64,000 bases of DNA from Sphingosinicella sp. (GTDB lineage Bacteria; Pseudomonadota; Alphaproteobacteria; Sphingomonadales; Sphingomonadaceae): positions 1 to 64,000 of the forward strand of contig NZ_JACESP010000019.1 in the NCBI RefSeq assembly GCF_013911755.1, written 5' to 3'. Positions 45,235-54,181 of the stretch are shown here, in pieces. The translations under genes were made by a program, and so were the position numbers. How positions within the stretch are numbered: the first letter of the stretch is position 1; each line of letters opens with the position of its first letter. The notes beneath the pieces were generated by a model that did not search any database, was not told the DNA's origin, and saw nothing but the letters and a program-made list of their open reading frames with translations.

Positions 45235-45258
45235 CATTCTTAGAATGCTATGCATAGC
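45235..45258 (-). promoter_or_regulatory. Two abutting palindromes upstream of leuC
   Basis: CATTCTTAGAATG (45235-45247) is a perfect 13-base palindrome and GCTATGCATAGC (45247-45258) a perfect 12-base one; they share a single G. They lie between the rplS terminator and leuC, where the leu promoter must be. This looks like a regulator site, perhaps for an Lrp/AsnC or LysR type protein, though no regulator gene is adjacent. Confidence 0.45.
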
Positions 45259-45266
45259 GGAAACGG

Positions 45267-45300
45267 AAAGGGCCGCGCCGGTCGCCCGGCACGGCCCTTT
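45267..45300 (-). terminator. Terminator of the ffh-rplS operon
   Basis: Long hairpin with nine perfect pairs AAAGGGCCG / CGGCCCTTT, continued by six nearly perfect inner pairs and a four-base loop, 18 bases after the rplS stop. The leftward tail (CCGTTTCC) is only weakly U-rich, so efficiency is uncertain. Confidence 0.75.
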
Positions 45301-45318
45301 CGAACGGCTGGGAACGCT

Positions 45319-45696
45319 TTACTGGGCGCTCTCGCGCGTGTCGCGGCGCTCGGCGATACGCGCCGATTTGCCGCTGCGGCCACGCAGGTAATAGAGCTTC
45401 GCGCGGCGGACGGCACCGCGGCGCACGACCTCGATCGAATCGACGTTCGGCGAATAGAGCGGGAAGACGCGCTCGACGCCCTCGCCGAAGCTCACCTTGC
45501 GAACGGTGAAATTGGAGCTGACGCCCTTGTTCGAGCGCGCAATGCACACGCCCTCGAAGTTCTGGATGCGGGTACGCTCGCCTTCGACGACGCGCACGCC
45601 GATGCGGAGCGTGTCACCAGGGCGGAATTCCGGAATGGTCTTGCCGGCGGCAAGCTTTTCAATCTGCTCGGCTTCGAGCTGCTGGATGAGGTTCAT
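45319..45696 (-). CDS. rplS: 50S ribosomal protein L19
   Basis: A 125-residue L19, at the interface of the ribosomal subunits. It starts [24 protein letters not shown] and has [41 protein letters not shown], the L19 signature, and [17 protein letters not shown]. It begins one base after the trmD stop and is the last gene of the translation operon. A longer in-frame start (45753) overlaps trmD. Confidence 0.98.
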   Translation of the reverse strand: MNLIQQLEAEQIEKLAAGKTIPEFRPGDTLRIGVRVVEGERTRIQNFEGVCIARSNKGVSSNFTVRKVSFGEGVERVFPLYSPNVDSIEVVRRGAVRRAKLYYLRGRSGKSARIAERRDTRESAQ

Positions 45697-45697
45697 C

Positions 45698-46435
45698 TCA
45701 TTCGTCCTTCTCACGCCGCGCGCCAGAGGGCTCGCCGACCCGAACGCCACCATGGCGCTCCCATAGGTCCGGCCGCCTTAGCCGTGTATCGGTCTCTGCC
45801 CGGCTTTGACGCCAGGCCCCGATCCGCGCATGATCCCCCGATCGCAGCACTTCGGGGATCGTGCGCCCTTCCCAATCATTGGGTCGGGTATATTGCGGAT
45901 ATTCGAGGAGGCCGCTTTCGAAGCTTTCCTCGGTTCCGCTCGAAGCGGCGCCCATTACGCCGGGAACGAGCCGAATGCAAGCGTCAAGCAGCGTCAAAGC
46001 CGCCATTTCTCCGCCGGAGAGCACATAGTCGCCGATCGAGACCTGTTCGATGGGCCGCGCCTCGAACAGCCGCTCGTCGATGCCCTCGAAGCGGCCGCAA
46101 AGAATGGAAACGCCCGGCCCCGCCGCCAGCGACCGCACGCGTGCCTGGGTGAGCGGCGTACCGCGCGGCGTCATCGCGAGGAGGGGAACATCCGGGTGGC
46201 GTGCCAGAACGTCATCCACTGCACGCGCCAGCACGTCCGCGCGCATCACCATGCCGGCGCCGCCGCCCGCGGGCGTATCATCGACAGACCGGTGCTTATC
46301 CGTCGCGAAGTCCCGGATCTGCACCGTTTCCAGCGACCACAGCCCCTCGCCGAGTGCACGGCCCGCAAGGCTGTGCCCGAGCGGCCCGGGAAACATCTCC
46401 GGGTAGAGCGTGAGAACGGTGGCGGCGAAGGTCAC
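45698..46435 (-). CDS. trmD: tRNA (guanine37-N1)-methyltransferase
   Basis: A 245-residue SPOUT methyltransferase that makes m1G37, needed to prevent frameshifting. Knot-forming motifs are [10 protein letters not shown], the [15 protein letters not shown] loop and [20 protein letters not shown]. Translation starts with GTG at 46435, overlapping the stop of the upstream serine hydrolase (GTGA); the resulting length is normal for TrmD. The frame is open 180 codons further upstream only because it runs opposite the serine hydrolase frame. Confidence 0.95.
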   Translation of the reverse strand: MTFAATVLTLYPEMFPGPLGHSLAGRALGEGLWSLETVQIRDFATDKHRSVDDTPAGGGAGMVMRADVLARAVDDVLARHPDVPLLAMTPRGTPLTQARVRSLAAGPGVSILCGRFEGIDERLFEARPIEQVSIGDYVLSGGEMAALTLLDACIRLVPGVMGAASSGTEESFESGLLEYPQYTRPNDWEGRTIPEVLRSGDHARIGAWRQSRAETDTRLRRPDLWERHGGVRVGEPSGARREKDE

Positions 46436-47955
46436 GGCTGCGGCGAATCGAAACGCAGCGCCTGCAGCGTCGGCGGCAACGTCGGCGCGAGCAAGAGCTG
46501 CCCGCCGAGCGCGCCCTTCTCGCACGTCCAGCGGAAGCTCGCCGAAAGCGCCCCAGTGGCGCGCAGCGATTCGACAGCGGTGCACGCGCCTGTCCGCGCC
46601 TTCAGCCGCGCGAACTCGCGTGCCCAGTTTTCGGCGGACCGATCGAGCGGGAAATTCATGGCAAGCCGCCCATCGAGCGGGGCGAGTGAGCCGGCGGCAT
46701 AGGCAGCGCGCGCCGCCTCGTGCATCGCGGCCACCGCGTCGCTCACCGGCGTTTCCGCCGGGCGGATGGCGCCCGCCCGCGCCATGGCCCAAAGCGACTG
46801 CCAGACGGGAACCGCAGGCGCCTGATACGTGCGGCTCGCAAAGCCGAACGCCGCCGTGCCCGTCTCCGGCGCGAGCACGACAAAACTGCCGTAGCCCGGA
46901 TAGCCCCCGCCATGCGCGAGGGTGAGACCGAGATCGCAGTCCGGCGAGGCGCGCAGGCCCATGCCGTAGGCGACCGCGTGCACGCATTTGTCGTCCGCGG
47001 GGGCGCCGGGGCGCGGCATGATTCGGACGAAATTGAGGCCCTGCGCCATCTCGCGTACCGTGGCGCGGCGCACTGGCCCCGTCTCCGCCCCGCTACGCGG
47101 CGGCCACGCCGAAAGCAGGAACGACACCCACTTCGCATAGTCGTTCACGGTGGTGTGAAGGCCGCCCATGGCGCCGAACGTGCCGTCGCGCATCGACGGT
47201 TCCTCAACCCACTGATCGTTTTCCCAGCGGTAGCCGACGGCGAGCCGGTCCTTGGGCACATCGGCGATCTCGTAGCCGGTGTTCATCATGCCGAGCGGGG
47301 TGAGGATCATCTGCCGGATATAGGCCTGATAGGACATCCCGGAGACGTTCTTGATGATGCGCCCAAGGAGGGCGTAGCCGAAGTTCGAATATTCGTGCTG
47401 CATCTGCCCGGTGCGGCTCCACGGCACGCCCGCCGCGATCATGCGCGTGAACTCCGCTTCGCTCAGCACCTGCTGGCGGTCGCCCCACGGATCGTCGGTG
47501 ACGAACCCGGCAACGTGCTGGAGGAGGTCGCGCACCCGGATGCGCGGCGCATCCGTGGTCGGGTAGGTCCAGCCCTTCATCTCGGGCACGTGCGTTTCAG
47601 CAAGATCATCGAGCGAAAGCTTGCCCGCATCGCGCAGCGACAGGATCGCAAGCGCCGTGAATGCCTTGCTCATCGAGGCGATGCGGAAGCGCGTATCCGC
47701 CGTTACCGGCCGCTTGCCGCCGATTGTCTGCACGCCCCACGTGCCCTGGTGCACGATCCTGCCGTCCTTCACGACGGCATAAGCGAGCCCCGGCACCGGC
47801 GTGCGCTCGCGGTAGGCCGCGAAGGCCGCATCGATCTCGGCCGTGACGCTTGCAGGCAAGGTCCCCTGCTGCACGACCGGCTCATGCACCTGCGCGATCA
47901 CGGGCGGCGCTGCGACAAACATGAGGACGGCGGCAGCGATGGCGTGACGGTGCAT
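46432..47955 (-). CDS. Exported serine hydrolase (class C beta-lactamase / DD-peptidase fold)
   Basis: A 507-residue secreted protein with signal [21 protein letters not shown]. The penicillin-binding-type catalytic set is complete: SMSK (Ser94-Lys97), YSN (Tyr189-Asn191) and [10 protein letters not shown] as the third motif. A C-terminal domain of about 120 residues follows, so it is longer than AmpC and more like EstB or D-aminopeptidase relatives; activity as esterase, peptidase or beta-lactamase cannot be told apart. Unusually, it sits between rimM and trmD, and its stop overlaps the trmD GTG start, tying TrmD translation to it. Confidence 0.87.
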   Translation of the reverse strand: MHRHAIAAAVLMFVAAPPVIAQVHEPVVQQGTLPASVTAEIDAAFAAYRERTPVPGLAYAVVKDGRIVHQGTWGVQTIGGKRPVTADTRFRIASMSKAFTALAILSLRDAGKLSLDDLAETHVPEMKGWTYPTTDAPRIRVRDLLQHVAGFVTDDPWGDRQQVLSEAEFTRMIAAGVPWSRTGQMQHEYSNFGYALLGRIIKNVSGMSYQAYIRQMILTPLGMMNTGYEIADVPKDRLAVGYRWENDQWVEEPSMRDGTFGAMGGLHTTVNDYAKWVSFLLSAWPPRSGAETGPVRRATVREMAQGLNFVRIMPRPGAPADDKCVHAVAYGMGLRASPDCDLGLTLAHGGGYPGYGSFVVLAPETGTAAFGFASRTYQAPAVPVWQSLWAMARAGAIRPAETPVSDAVAAMHEAARAAYAAGSLAPLDGRLAMNFPLDRSAENWAREFARLKARTGACTAVESLRATGALSASFRWTCEKGALGGQLLLAPTLPPTLQALRFDSPQP

Positions 47956-47987
47956 GAACTTTCCCCCTCGACCGAACGCCGACAGGA

Positions 47988-48476
47988 CTAATCGACGAAG
48001 ACTGCGCTGACCACCATTCGCTGATCGTCCCAGTGCGGAACCGCTTCGGGGCGCAGCGGCACCATGAAGCGCTTGCCGTCCGGGCGTTCGATTTCGATCA
48101 CGTCGCCCGCGCCGAAATTTTCCACCGCCGCAACCTTGCCGAGCGGCTTGCCCGCATCGGATTCGACGGCGAGGCCGATCAGATCGAAATGATAATATTC
48201 GCCTTCACCAAGCGGCGGCAGGGTATCCCGGCCCACAGTAAGCTGCGTGCCGCGCAGCGCCTCTGCGGCGTTGCGGTCGGGCACTTCGGCGAAGCGGGCG
48301 ATGACGCCTTTCGGCGTGGCCTTCGCCGCCTTCAGGGTCAGCGTGCGGCCGTTCGCCTCGAAGCTCTTGAAGGCGCGGAAGCTCTCGAAACTCTCCGAAA
48401 AGAGCTTGAGCCGCACCTCGCCGGTCACGCCATGCGCACCGGTGACGGCGGCAAGCGTGACGCGGCGTTCGGACAT
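47988..48476 (-). CDS. rimM: 16S rRNA processing protein RimM
   Basis: A 162-residue ribosome-maturation factor that binds S19 and helps finish the 30S head. The N-terminal RimM barrel (VTLAAVTGAHGVTGEVRLKLFSE) and a PRC-barrel (GEYYHFDLIGLAVESDAGKPLGKVAAVENFGAGDVIEI...MVPLRPEAVP) are both visible. It begins three bases after the rpsP stop. Confidence 0.95.
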   Translation of the reverse strand: MSERRVTLAAVTGAHGVTGEVRLKLFSESFESFRAFKSFEANGRTLTLKAAKATPKGVIARFAEVPDRNAAEALRGTQLTVGRDTLPPLGEGEYYHFDLIGLAVESDAGKPLGKVAAVENFGAGDVIEIERPDGKRFMVPLRPEAVPHWDDQRMVVSAVFVD

Positions 48477-48479
48477 GTC

Positions 48480-48962
48480 TTACGCAGCCGTCTCGTCGGC
48501 AGCCGGAGCCTCTTCGGCAGCGGCTTCGGGAGCGGCTTCAGCAGCAGCTTCCTCGGCCGGAGCCTCGGCAGCCACTTCAGCGGGTGCTTCTTCCTCGGCC
48601 GGCGCGTTGGCGGCGGCTTCGGCTTCGGCAGCCTTCGCGGCGCGCTCCTCGGCGCGTTCCTTGGCCTTCTCGCCCGGCTCGGCCTTCTTCGGGTTGTTCT
48701 TCGCGGTGCGCTTCATGAGGCCGGCGGCATCGAGGAAGCGGGCAACACGGTCAGACGGCTGCGCGCCGACCTTCAGCCAATGCGCGGTACGCTCGGCATC
48801 GAGCTTCACGCGCTCGCCCGAATCCTTCGGCAGCAGGGGGTTGTAGGTGCCGAGGCGCTCCAGATACTTGCCGTCGCGCGGATTGCGCGAATCGGCGACG
48901 ACGATGCGGTAGACGGGGCGCTTCTTGGCGCCGCCGCGGGCGAGACGGATGGAAATAGCCAT
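48480..48962 (-). CDS. rpsP: 30S ribosomal protein S16 with long Ala/Glu-rich tail
   Basis: The first 80 residues are standard S16 ([45 protein letters not shown]). They are followed by about 75 residues that are almost only Ala, Glu, Lys and Pro, giving 160 residues against 80-90 for most bacteria. Acidic extensions of S16 are known in several alphaproteobacteria. The tail is probably disordered and surface-exposed on the 30S body. It lies 29 bases downstream of ffh. Confidence 0.96.
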   Translation of the reverse strand: MAISIRLARGGAKKRPVYRIVVADSRNPRDGKYLERLGTYNPLLPKDSGERVKLDAERTAHWLKVGAQPSDRVARFLDAAGLMKRTAKNNPKKAEPGEKAKERAEERAAKAAEAEAAANAPAEEEAPAEVAAEAPAEEAAAEAAPEAAAEEAPAADETAA

Positions 48963-48991
48963 TTTCTTCGTTTCCTTGCTTGAACTGAATT

Positions 48992-50422
48992 CTAACGCTT
49001 GAACTTGTCGAAGCCGGGCGGAAGCTGCGGCATGCCGCCTCCCCCCAATCCTCCGAGACCACCAAGGTCGGGGAGACCCCCGCCCATTTTCCCCATGAGA
49101 CCGGCGAGCCCCTTCATGCCGCCCATCTTCCGGATCTTCTTCATCGCCGTGGACATTTCCTGGTGCATCTTCAGGAGCTTGTTCACCTCCTGCACCGTCG
49201 TCCCCGCGCCGTTCGCGATGCGAATCTTGCGCTTCGCGTTCAATAGTTCGGGCTTGCCGCGCTCCTTCGGCGTCATGGAGAGGATCACCGCCTCCATGCG
49301 GCCGAGCAGCTTGTCGTCGGCGCCCGCCTTCTCGGCCTGCGCGGCGAGCTTGCCCATGCCGGGAAGCATCCCGATCAGACCCGCCATGCCGCCCATCTTC
49401 TTCATCTGCTGAAGCTGCGAGCGCAGGTCGTTCATGTCGAACTGACCCTTGGCGAGCTTCGCCGCCATGCGCTCGGCGTCTTCCTGCTCGATCGTCGCCG
49501 CCGCCTTCTCGACGAGGCTGACGACGTCGCCCATGCCGAGGATGCGGCCGGCAACGCGCTGCGGATCGAACGCATCGAGCGCATCGAGCTTTTCGCCGAC
49601 GCCGACGAACTTGATCGGCTTGCCGGTGACATGCCGCATCGAAAGCGCCGCACCGCCGCGCGCATCGCCGTCCATACGGGTAAGCACGACGCCGGTGAGA
49701 TCGACCTGCTTCGAGAAGTTCTCGGCGACGTTCACCGCGTCCTGACCCGTCAGCGCATCGACGACGAGCAGGATTTCCTGCGGCACCGCCACGGCGGCAA
49801 CGCTCTGCATCTCGGCCATCAGTGCAGCATCGACGTGAAGGCGCCCCGCCGTGTCGAGCATCAGCACGTCGAAGCCCTGCAGCTTCGCAGCCTGCATGGC
49901 GCGGCGGGCGATATCGACCGGCTGCTGCCCGGCGATGACCGGCAGCGTCGCGACCTCGGTCTGCTCGCCAAGCACGCGGAGCTGCTCCTGCGCAGCCGGA
50001 CGGTTGACGTCGAGCGAGGCCATCAGGACCTTCTTGCGGTCCCTTTCCTTCAGGCGCTTCGCGATCTTCGCGGTCGTCGTCGTCTTGCCCGAGCCCTGGA
50101 GGCCGACCATCATCACGACAGCGGGCGGCGTGACATCGAGCTCAAGCCCTTCGGCATCGCCGCCGAGCATGGCAGCAAGCTCGTCGTGGACGATCTTGAC
50201 GACCTGCTGGCCGGGCGTGACCGAGCGCGTGACTTCAGCGCCGACGGCGCGCTCGGTCACCTTGTCGATGAAGCTCTTGGCGACGGGCAGCGCGACATCG
50301 GCCTCCAGAAGCGCGACGCGGACCTCGCGCATCGCTGCGCGCACGTCCGCCTCGGTCAGCGCACCGCGACCGCGAAGACGATCGAAGACACCGCCAAGAC
50401 GCTCTGAAAGGCTTTCGAACAT
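48992..50422 (-). CDS. ffh: Signal recognition particle protein Ffh
   Basis: A 476-residue SRP54 GTPase. The G-domain has [42 protein letters not shown] and [14 protein letters not shown]. The C-terminal M domain is rich in methionine ([20 protein letters not shown] and following) and binds 4.5S RNA and signal sequences. It starts the leftward translation operon. Its receptor FtsY is encoded 4 kb away on the opposite strand. Confidence 0.97.
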   Translation of the reverse strand: MFESLSERLGGVFDRLRGRGALTEADVRAAMREVRVALLEADVALPVAKSFIDKVTERAVGAEVTRSVTPGQQVVKIVHDELAAMLGGDAEGLELDVTPPAVVMMVGLQGSGKTTTTAKIAKRLKERDRKKVLMASLDVNRPAAQEQLRVLGEQTEVATLPVIAGQQPVDIARRAMQAAKLQGFDVLMLDTAGRLHVDAALMAEMQSVAAVAVPQEILLVVDALTGQDAVNVAENFSKQVDLTGVVLTRMDGDARGGAALSMRHVTGKPIKFVGVGEKLDALDAFDPQRVAGRILGMGDVVSLVEKAAATIEQEDAERMAAKLAKGQFDMNDLRSQLQQMKKMGGMAGLIGMLPGMGKLAAQAEKAGADDKLLGRMEAVILSMTPKERGKPELLNAKRKIRIANGAGTTVQEVNKLLKMHQEMSTAMKKIRKMGGMKGLAGLMGKMGGGLPDLGGLGGLGGGGMPQLPPGFDKFKR

Positions 50423-50755
50423 CCAACTTCCCTATGCCGGACACCCCAACGCAAAACGCGCCGGCGGGCGAACCTTCGCTGACCGGCGTGCATCCGTGGA
50501 CGCGTCTCGTACTCGCGCTTTTCAAGAAAAAGCGGGGTTTCCCTAGGCGCGGGATGTCCTGATGTCAATGCCCGGACGTGTGTTGCTTAGCCGCAACACG
50601 TGCCGGACCATCCGCCCGACGTGTGCAACCCGAAGTCGTGCCCAGGGGTTTATGCCACTGTCGCGGCACAGGCTTAGGGGCACTTTGGTCCAGCGGCGCG
50701 TGTTCAAGCCCGGCGTGCGGCCCCACCGCACGTCCCAAGCGTAAGAGGTATTTCC
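50423..50755. other. Intergenic region between ffh and the outer-membrane protein gene
   Basis: 333 bases without a convincing gene. It must hold the divergent promoters of ffh and the barrel gene, but I see no strong consensus box. A 42-codon frame (50434-50562, rightward) codes a basic C-terminus but starts only 12 bases from ffh and has no ribosome site. A stem-loop (GTGTTGC / GCAACAC, 50580-50599, six-base loop) flanked by CCGG repeats could be structured RNA. No 4.5S RNA consensus is seen. Confidence 0.5.
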
Positions 50756-51301
50756 ATGAAACTCACCCTGATCGCGGCGCTTTGCGCCGCCACCCTTCCG
50801 TTCGCCGCTGCCAATGCGCAGGAAGCGCCGGACGGCAGCCGTGCGTTCGGCATCGAGCCCTATGTGGGTATCGGCGGCGGTTGGCACGATTTCGACACCG
50901 GCAACAAAGGCCTGCTGCAGACGCAGGGCAGCGCCAAGGGCGCGCTGGTGACCGGCTTCGCGGGCGTCAACGTGCCGCTCGGCATGTTTGTCGTCGGCGC
51001 GGAAGGCAATGTCGCCAAGGGCTTCAGCGACATCGACTGGGAATACGGTGTTACCGGACACCTCGGCCTTCGCATCGGCGAAAGCGGTATGATCTTCGGC
51101 CGCGCCGGTTATCAGTGGGTCAACACCGAGATCGGCGATGATCGCAACGAGCTTTACGGCTTCGGTATCGAGGTCGGCCCGAAGGAGATTGGGCTCGGCG
51201 GCATCACTGGCGAAAGCGGCGTGCGTCTACGCCTTGCTGTCGATACGTTCGACGTGTTCCAGAGCATCCGCCCGACCGCGGCAGTCGTGTTCCACTTCTA
51301 G
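50756..51301 (+). CDS. Small outer-membrane beta-barrel protein
   Basis: A 181-residue exported protein (signal MKLTLIAALCAATLPFAAANAQ). The mature part shows alternating hydrophobic strands with Gly-rich turns (FGIEPYVGIGGGWHDF, GFAGVNVPLGMFVVGAEGNVAKGF, YGVTGHLGLRIGESGMIFGRAGYQW), as in the OmpW/opacity porin-like superfamily, and ends with VVFHF, the typical Phe-terminated last strand for BAM recognition. Eight strands fit the length. Function not known. Confidence 0.82.
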   Translation: MKLTLIAALCAATLPFAAANAQEAPDGSRAFGIEPYVGIGGGWHDFDTGNKGLLQTQGSAKGALVTGFAGVNVPLGMFVVGAEGNVAKGFSDIDWEYGVTGHLGLRIGESGMIFGRAGYQWVNTEIGDDRNELYGFGIEVGPKEIGLGGITGESGVRLRLAVDTFDVFQSIRPTAAVVFHF

Positions 51302-51335
51302 TGAGCGTAACGGCGCCGTGGACGCCTTCGGGCGT

Positions 51336-52046
51336 TTACGGCGCCGACCGGCAGGGCTGGATATCGATCGGGCGCGGGCGTGGTTTGGTCGCCGCGTAAA
51401 TCGCGAGATACGACTTGCCGTCCAGCTCGTGTAGCGCCTGCCGTTCGAAGCCGATCGCCAGCACCTCGCAGTCGAGCAGCCAGGGCGGCGTTCCGTGGCT
51501 GCGCGTCGGCCGGTCTGCATCGACGATGCCGACGAGGGCGCCCGGCTTCAGGCTGGTGCGCAGGTTCCAGAGCAGCTCGTAGGGATTCTCGATCTCGTGG
51601 TACATGTGCACGAGAAGCGCGCGATCCAGGCTTTGCGGCGGCAGTTTCGGGTCGCCCGGCGTGCCGAGCACCACCGATACGTTGCTGAACCCCTCGGCGT
51701 GCACGCGGCCGCGCAGATCGTTCACGGTGTTACTGAAAATATCCTCGGCATAGACGCGGCCGGCATTACCCACGCGGCGCGAGAGGTTCACCGTATAGTA
51801 GCCGCGCCCCGCGCCGATATCGGCAACGACCAAGCCGGGCGCGATGCCCATCAGGTCCATCACACGGCGTGCCTCACCCGCCTGCTCGCGGCTTTCCTCA
51901 TCGGAAAACTGGGCGCTGACGATCTCGGCGACCGGCCGCTCGACGGACGGAAAGCTGTGCTCGCCGGGCGGCGGCGGTGGCGCGGGCGGGGCCTTGCAGG
52001 CCGCAAGCACGACGAGGCAAGACAGCAGGAGGACGCGGCGATTCAT
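51336..52046 (-). CDS. Lipoprotein with a SAM-dependent methyltransferase domain
   Basis: A 236-residue protein starting MNRRVLLLSCLVVLAACKAPPAPPPPP: a lipoprotein signal with lipobox LAAC and a Pro-rich spacer. The rest is a class I methyltransferase fold with motif I VVADIGAGRGYYTVNLSRRVG, an acidic residue in VYAEDIF, and motif IV-like LDRALLVHMYHEI. A SAM-binding fold on the periplasmic side is unexpected because SAM is cytoplasmic; it may have been repurposed. Convergent with the barrel gene, divergent from dapF across a 90-base gap. Confidence 0.83.
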   Translation of the reverse strand: MNRRVLLLSCLVVLAACKAPPAPPPPPGEHSFPSVERPVAEIVSAQFSDEESREQAGEARRVMDLMGIAPGLVVADIGAGRGYYTVNLSRRVGNAGRVYAEDIFSNTVNDLRGRVHAEGFSNVSVVLGTPGDPKLPPQSLDRALLVHMYHEIENPYELLWNLRTSLKPGALVGIVDADRPTRSHGTPPWLLDCEVLAIGFERQALHELDGKSYLAIYAATKPRPRPIDIQPCRSAP

Positions 52047-52136
52047 TCTGCTCTGTCTACCGCGAACGGCGCCGCGCAGGCAATCCGAGGGGTGCGCGCA
52101 TGGACTTGGGGCCCGCGAATCCCTAAATGCGGCGCC

Positions 52137-52943
52137 ATGACTCGCCCGTTTCTCAAGATGCACGGCCTCGGCAACGACTTCGTCGTATTCGATGCGCGCC
52201 GCGATCCGCTGTCGCTGACGGTAGCGCAGGTGCGCGCCATCGCGGACCGCCATACCGGCGTCGGCTGCGATCAGCTGATCGTGATCGAGCGATCCGACCG
52301 CGCCGATGCGCGTATGCGGATCTGGAACGCTGACGGCGGCGAGGTGGAGGCATGCGGCAACGCATCCCGCTGCGTCGCGCAGGTGATCGGGGCCAATGCC
52401 GTGATCGAGACCGCGGGCGGACAGATCGAGGGCACGGCGACGTCGGACGGCGCCAGCATCGACATGGGCGCCCCGCGCTTCGGATGGGACGAGATCCCGC
52501 TCGCCTACGCGATGGACACGCTGCACATGCCGGTCGGCTGGGAAACGCTGGAGAACCCGGTCGCGGTCAACGTCGGCAATCCGCATGTCGTGTTCTTCGT
52601 GCCGGACGCGGACGCGGTTGACCTGGAGCGACTGGGGCCGATCATCGAGCATGACCCGCTGTTTCCCGCGCGCATCAATGTGAACGTCGCAAGCATCGTT
52701 TCGCGCGAACACATCCGCCTGCGCGTGTGGGAGCGCGGCGTCGGCCTGACACGCGCCTGCGGCACCGGGGCCTGCGCCACCGCGATCGCGGCGATGCGGC
52801 GCGGACTCGTGGGCCGCGACGTGACGGTGACGCTACCCGGCGGCGACCTTTCGATCGCGTGGCGGGATGATAACCACATCGTCATGACCGGCCCGGCGAC
52901 CACCGCCTTCACGGGCGAGATCGACCTTGAGGCCTACGCTTGA
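52137..52943 (+). CDS. dapF: Diaminopimelate epimerase
   Basis: A 268-residue cofactor-free racemase converting LL- to meso-diaminopimelate, for lysine and peptidoglycan. The two catalytic cysteines are present: Cys73 in VEACGNASRC and Cys208 in TRACGTGACA. MHGLGNDFVVFDAR is the conserved N-terminus. The gene overlaps mtaB by four bases (TTGA). It heads an operon dapF-mtaB-ftsY-yciB with translational coupling at each junction. Confidence 0.97.
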   Translation: MTRPFLKMHGLGNDFVVFDARRDPLSLTVAQVRAIADRHTGVGCDQLIVIERSDRADARMRIWNADGGEVEACGNASRCVAQVIGANAVIETAGGQIEGTATSDGASIDMGAPRFGWDEIPLAYAMDTLHMPVGWETLENPVAVNVGNPHVVFFVPDADAVDLERLGPIIEHDPLFPARINVNVASIVSREHIRLRVWERGVGLTRACGTGACATAIAAMRRGLVGRDVTVTLPGGDLSIAWRDDNHIVMTGPATTAFTGEIDLEAYA

Positions 52944-54181
52944 GCGACCATCAGGTCATCAATCTCGGTTGCCGCCTCAACATTTATGAAGGCGAGATCA
53001 TCCGGCAGCATCTCGCCGCCGCCGGGGATGCGGATACCGTCGTCATCAACAGCTGCGCCGTCACCGGCGAGGCGGTGCGGCAGGCACGGCAGGCGATCCG
53101 GCGGCTGAAGCGCGAGCGCCCGGAGGCGCGCGTTATCGTGACGGGCTGCGCGGCGCAGGTGGAAGCGGCGGCCTTCGCGGCAATGCCCGAGGTTTCCCGC
53201 GTCGTCGGCAATGCCGAGAAGCTGGACGCGGCTGCGCTGCTCGGCGGCGAGCGTGTCCGCGTCGGCGACATCATGGCGGTGCGCGAAACGGCACCGCACC
53301 TGCTGGACGGCTTTGCCGCAAACACACGGGCCTTCGTGGAGGTGCAGAACGGCTGCGACCACCGCTGCACATTCTGCATCATCCCCCACGCACGCGGCAA
53401 TTCGCGCAGCGTCCCCGCCGGCCTCGTTGTCGATCGTATCCGGCGGCTGGTGGACGGCGGCGCGCAGGAGGTGGTGCTGACCGGCGTGGACCTCACCTCC
53501 TACGGCCCGGACCTGCCCGGGAGTCCGACGCTCGGCAGCCTCGTGCAGCGTATCCTCACCCACGTGCCCGCGCTCGCACGCCTGCGCCTGTCCTCGATCG
53601 ATTCGATCGAAGCCGACCCGGCGCTCGTCGAGGCGATCACCGGCGAGGCGCGCGTGATGCCGCACCTGCACCTGTCGCTGCAATCGGGCGACGACATGAT
53701 CCTGAAGCGCATGAAGCGCCGACACAGCCGTGCCGACGCCGTGCGCTTCGTGGAAACCGTGAAAGCGAAGCGCCCCGAAATCGCCATCGGCGCCGACATC
53801 ATCGCCGGTTTCCCGACCGAGACCGACGACATGTTCGAAAACTCGCTGCGCCTGATCGAAGACTGCGACATCGTGTTCGGCCACATCTTCCCCTACTCCG
53901 CGCGCACCGGCACACCCGCCGCGCGGATGCCGCAAGTTCCCGTACCCGTCCGCAAGGCACGCGCCGCACAGCTGCGCGAGGCCGCCGCGCGAAGGCTCGC
54001 CGCCCACCTCGCAGCGCAACAGGGCCGCGCCATCGACATGCTCGTGGAGAAGGACGGGCACACCGGCCACGCCGCCGATTTCACGCCCGCCGTGCTCGAC
54101 CTGCCCGCGCTGCCGGGTAGCATCGTGCGCGCACGCGTCACTGGCGCGGAGGCCGCGAGGCTGCTAGCGACCCCGGCGTGA
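52940..54181 (+). CDS. mtaB: tRNA-t6A37 methylthiotransferase MtaB
   Basis: A 413-residue radical-SAM enzyme that turns t6A37 into ms2t6A37. The N-terminal UPF0004 domain has its cluster cysteines Cys11, Cys39 and Cys70; the radical-SAM triad CxxxCxxC is Cys139, Cys143 and Cys146 (NGCDHRCTFC), and a C-terminal TRAM-like region ends the protein. Motif order (INLGCRLNIYEGEII) fits MtaB better than MiaB or RimO. The start is TTG, overlapping the dapF stop. TsaE in this window acts earlier on the same tRNA position. Confidence 0.92.
   Translation: MSDHQVINLGCRLNIYEGEIIRQHLAAAGDADTVVINSCAVTGEAVRQARQAIRRLKRERPEARVIVTGCAAQVEAAAFAAMPEVSRVVGNAEKLDAAALLGGERVRVGDIMAVRETAPHLLDGFAANTRAFVEVQNGCDHRCTFCIIPHARGNSRSVPAGLVVDRIRRLVDGGAQEVVLTGVDLTSYGPDLPGSPTLGSLVQRILTHVPALARLRLSSIDSIEADPALVEAITGEARVMPHLHLSLQSGDDMILKRMKRRHSRADAVRFVETVKAKRPEIAIGADIIAGFPTETDDMFENSLRLIEDCDIVFGHIFPYSARTGTPAARMPQVPVPVRKARAAQLREAAARRLAAHLAAQQGRAIDMLVEKDGHTGHAADFTPAVLDLPALPGSIVRARVTGAEAARLLATPA

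Noticed and set aside
45698-46987. 429-codon version of trmD
   Set aside because: The first 180 codons run in another frame over the serine hydrolase and are unlike TrmD; the GTG at 46435 gives the normal length.
50434-50562. 42-codon rightward frame beside ffh
   Set aside because: No ribosome site, only 12 bases from ffh, and no sign of constraint; described under the intergenic entry instead.
50423-50755. Possible 4.5S (SRP) RNA next to ffh
   Set aside because: The conserved tetraloop region of SRP RNA was not found on either strand.
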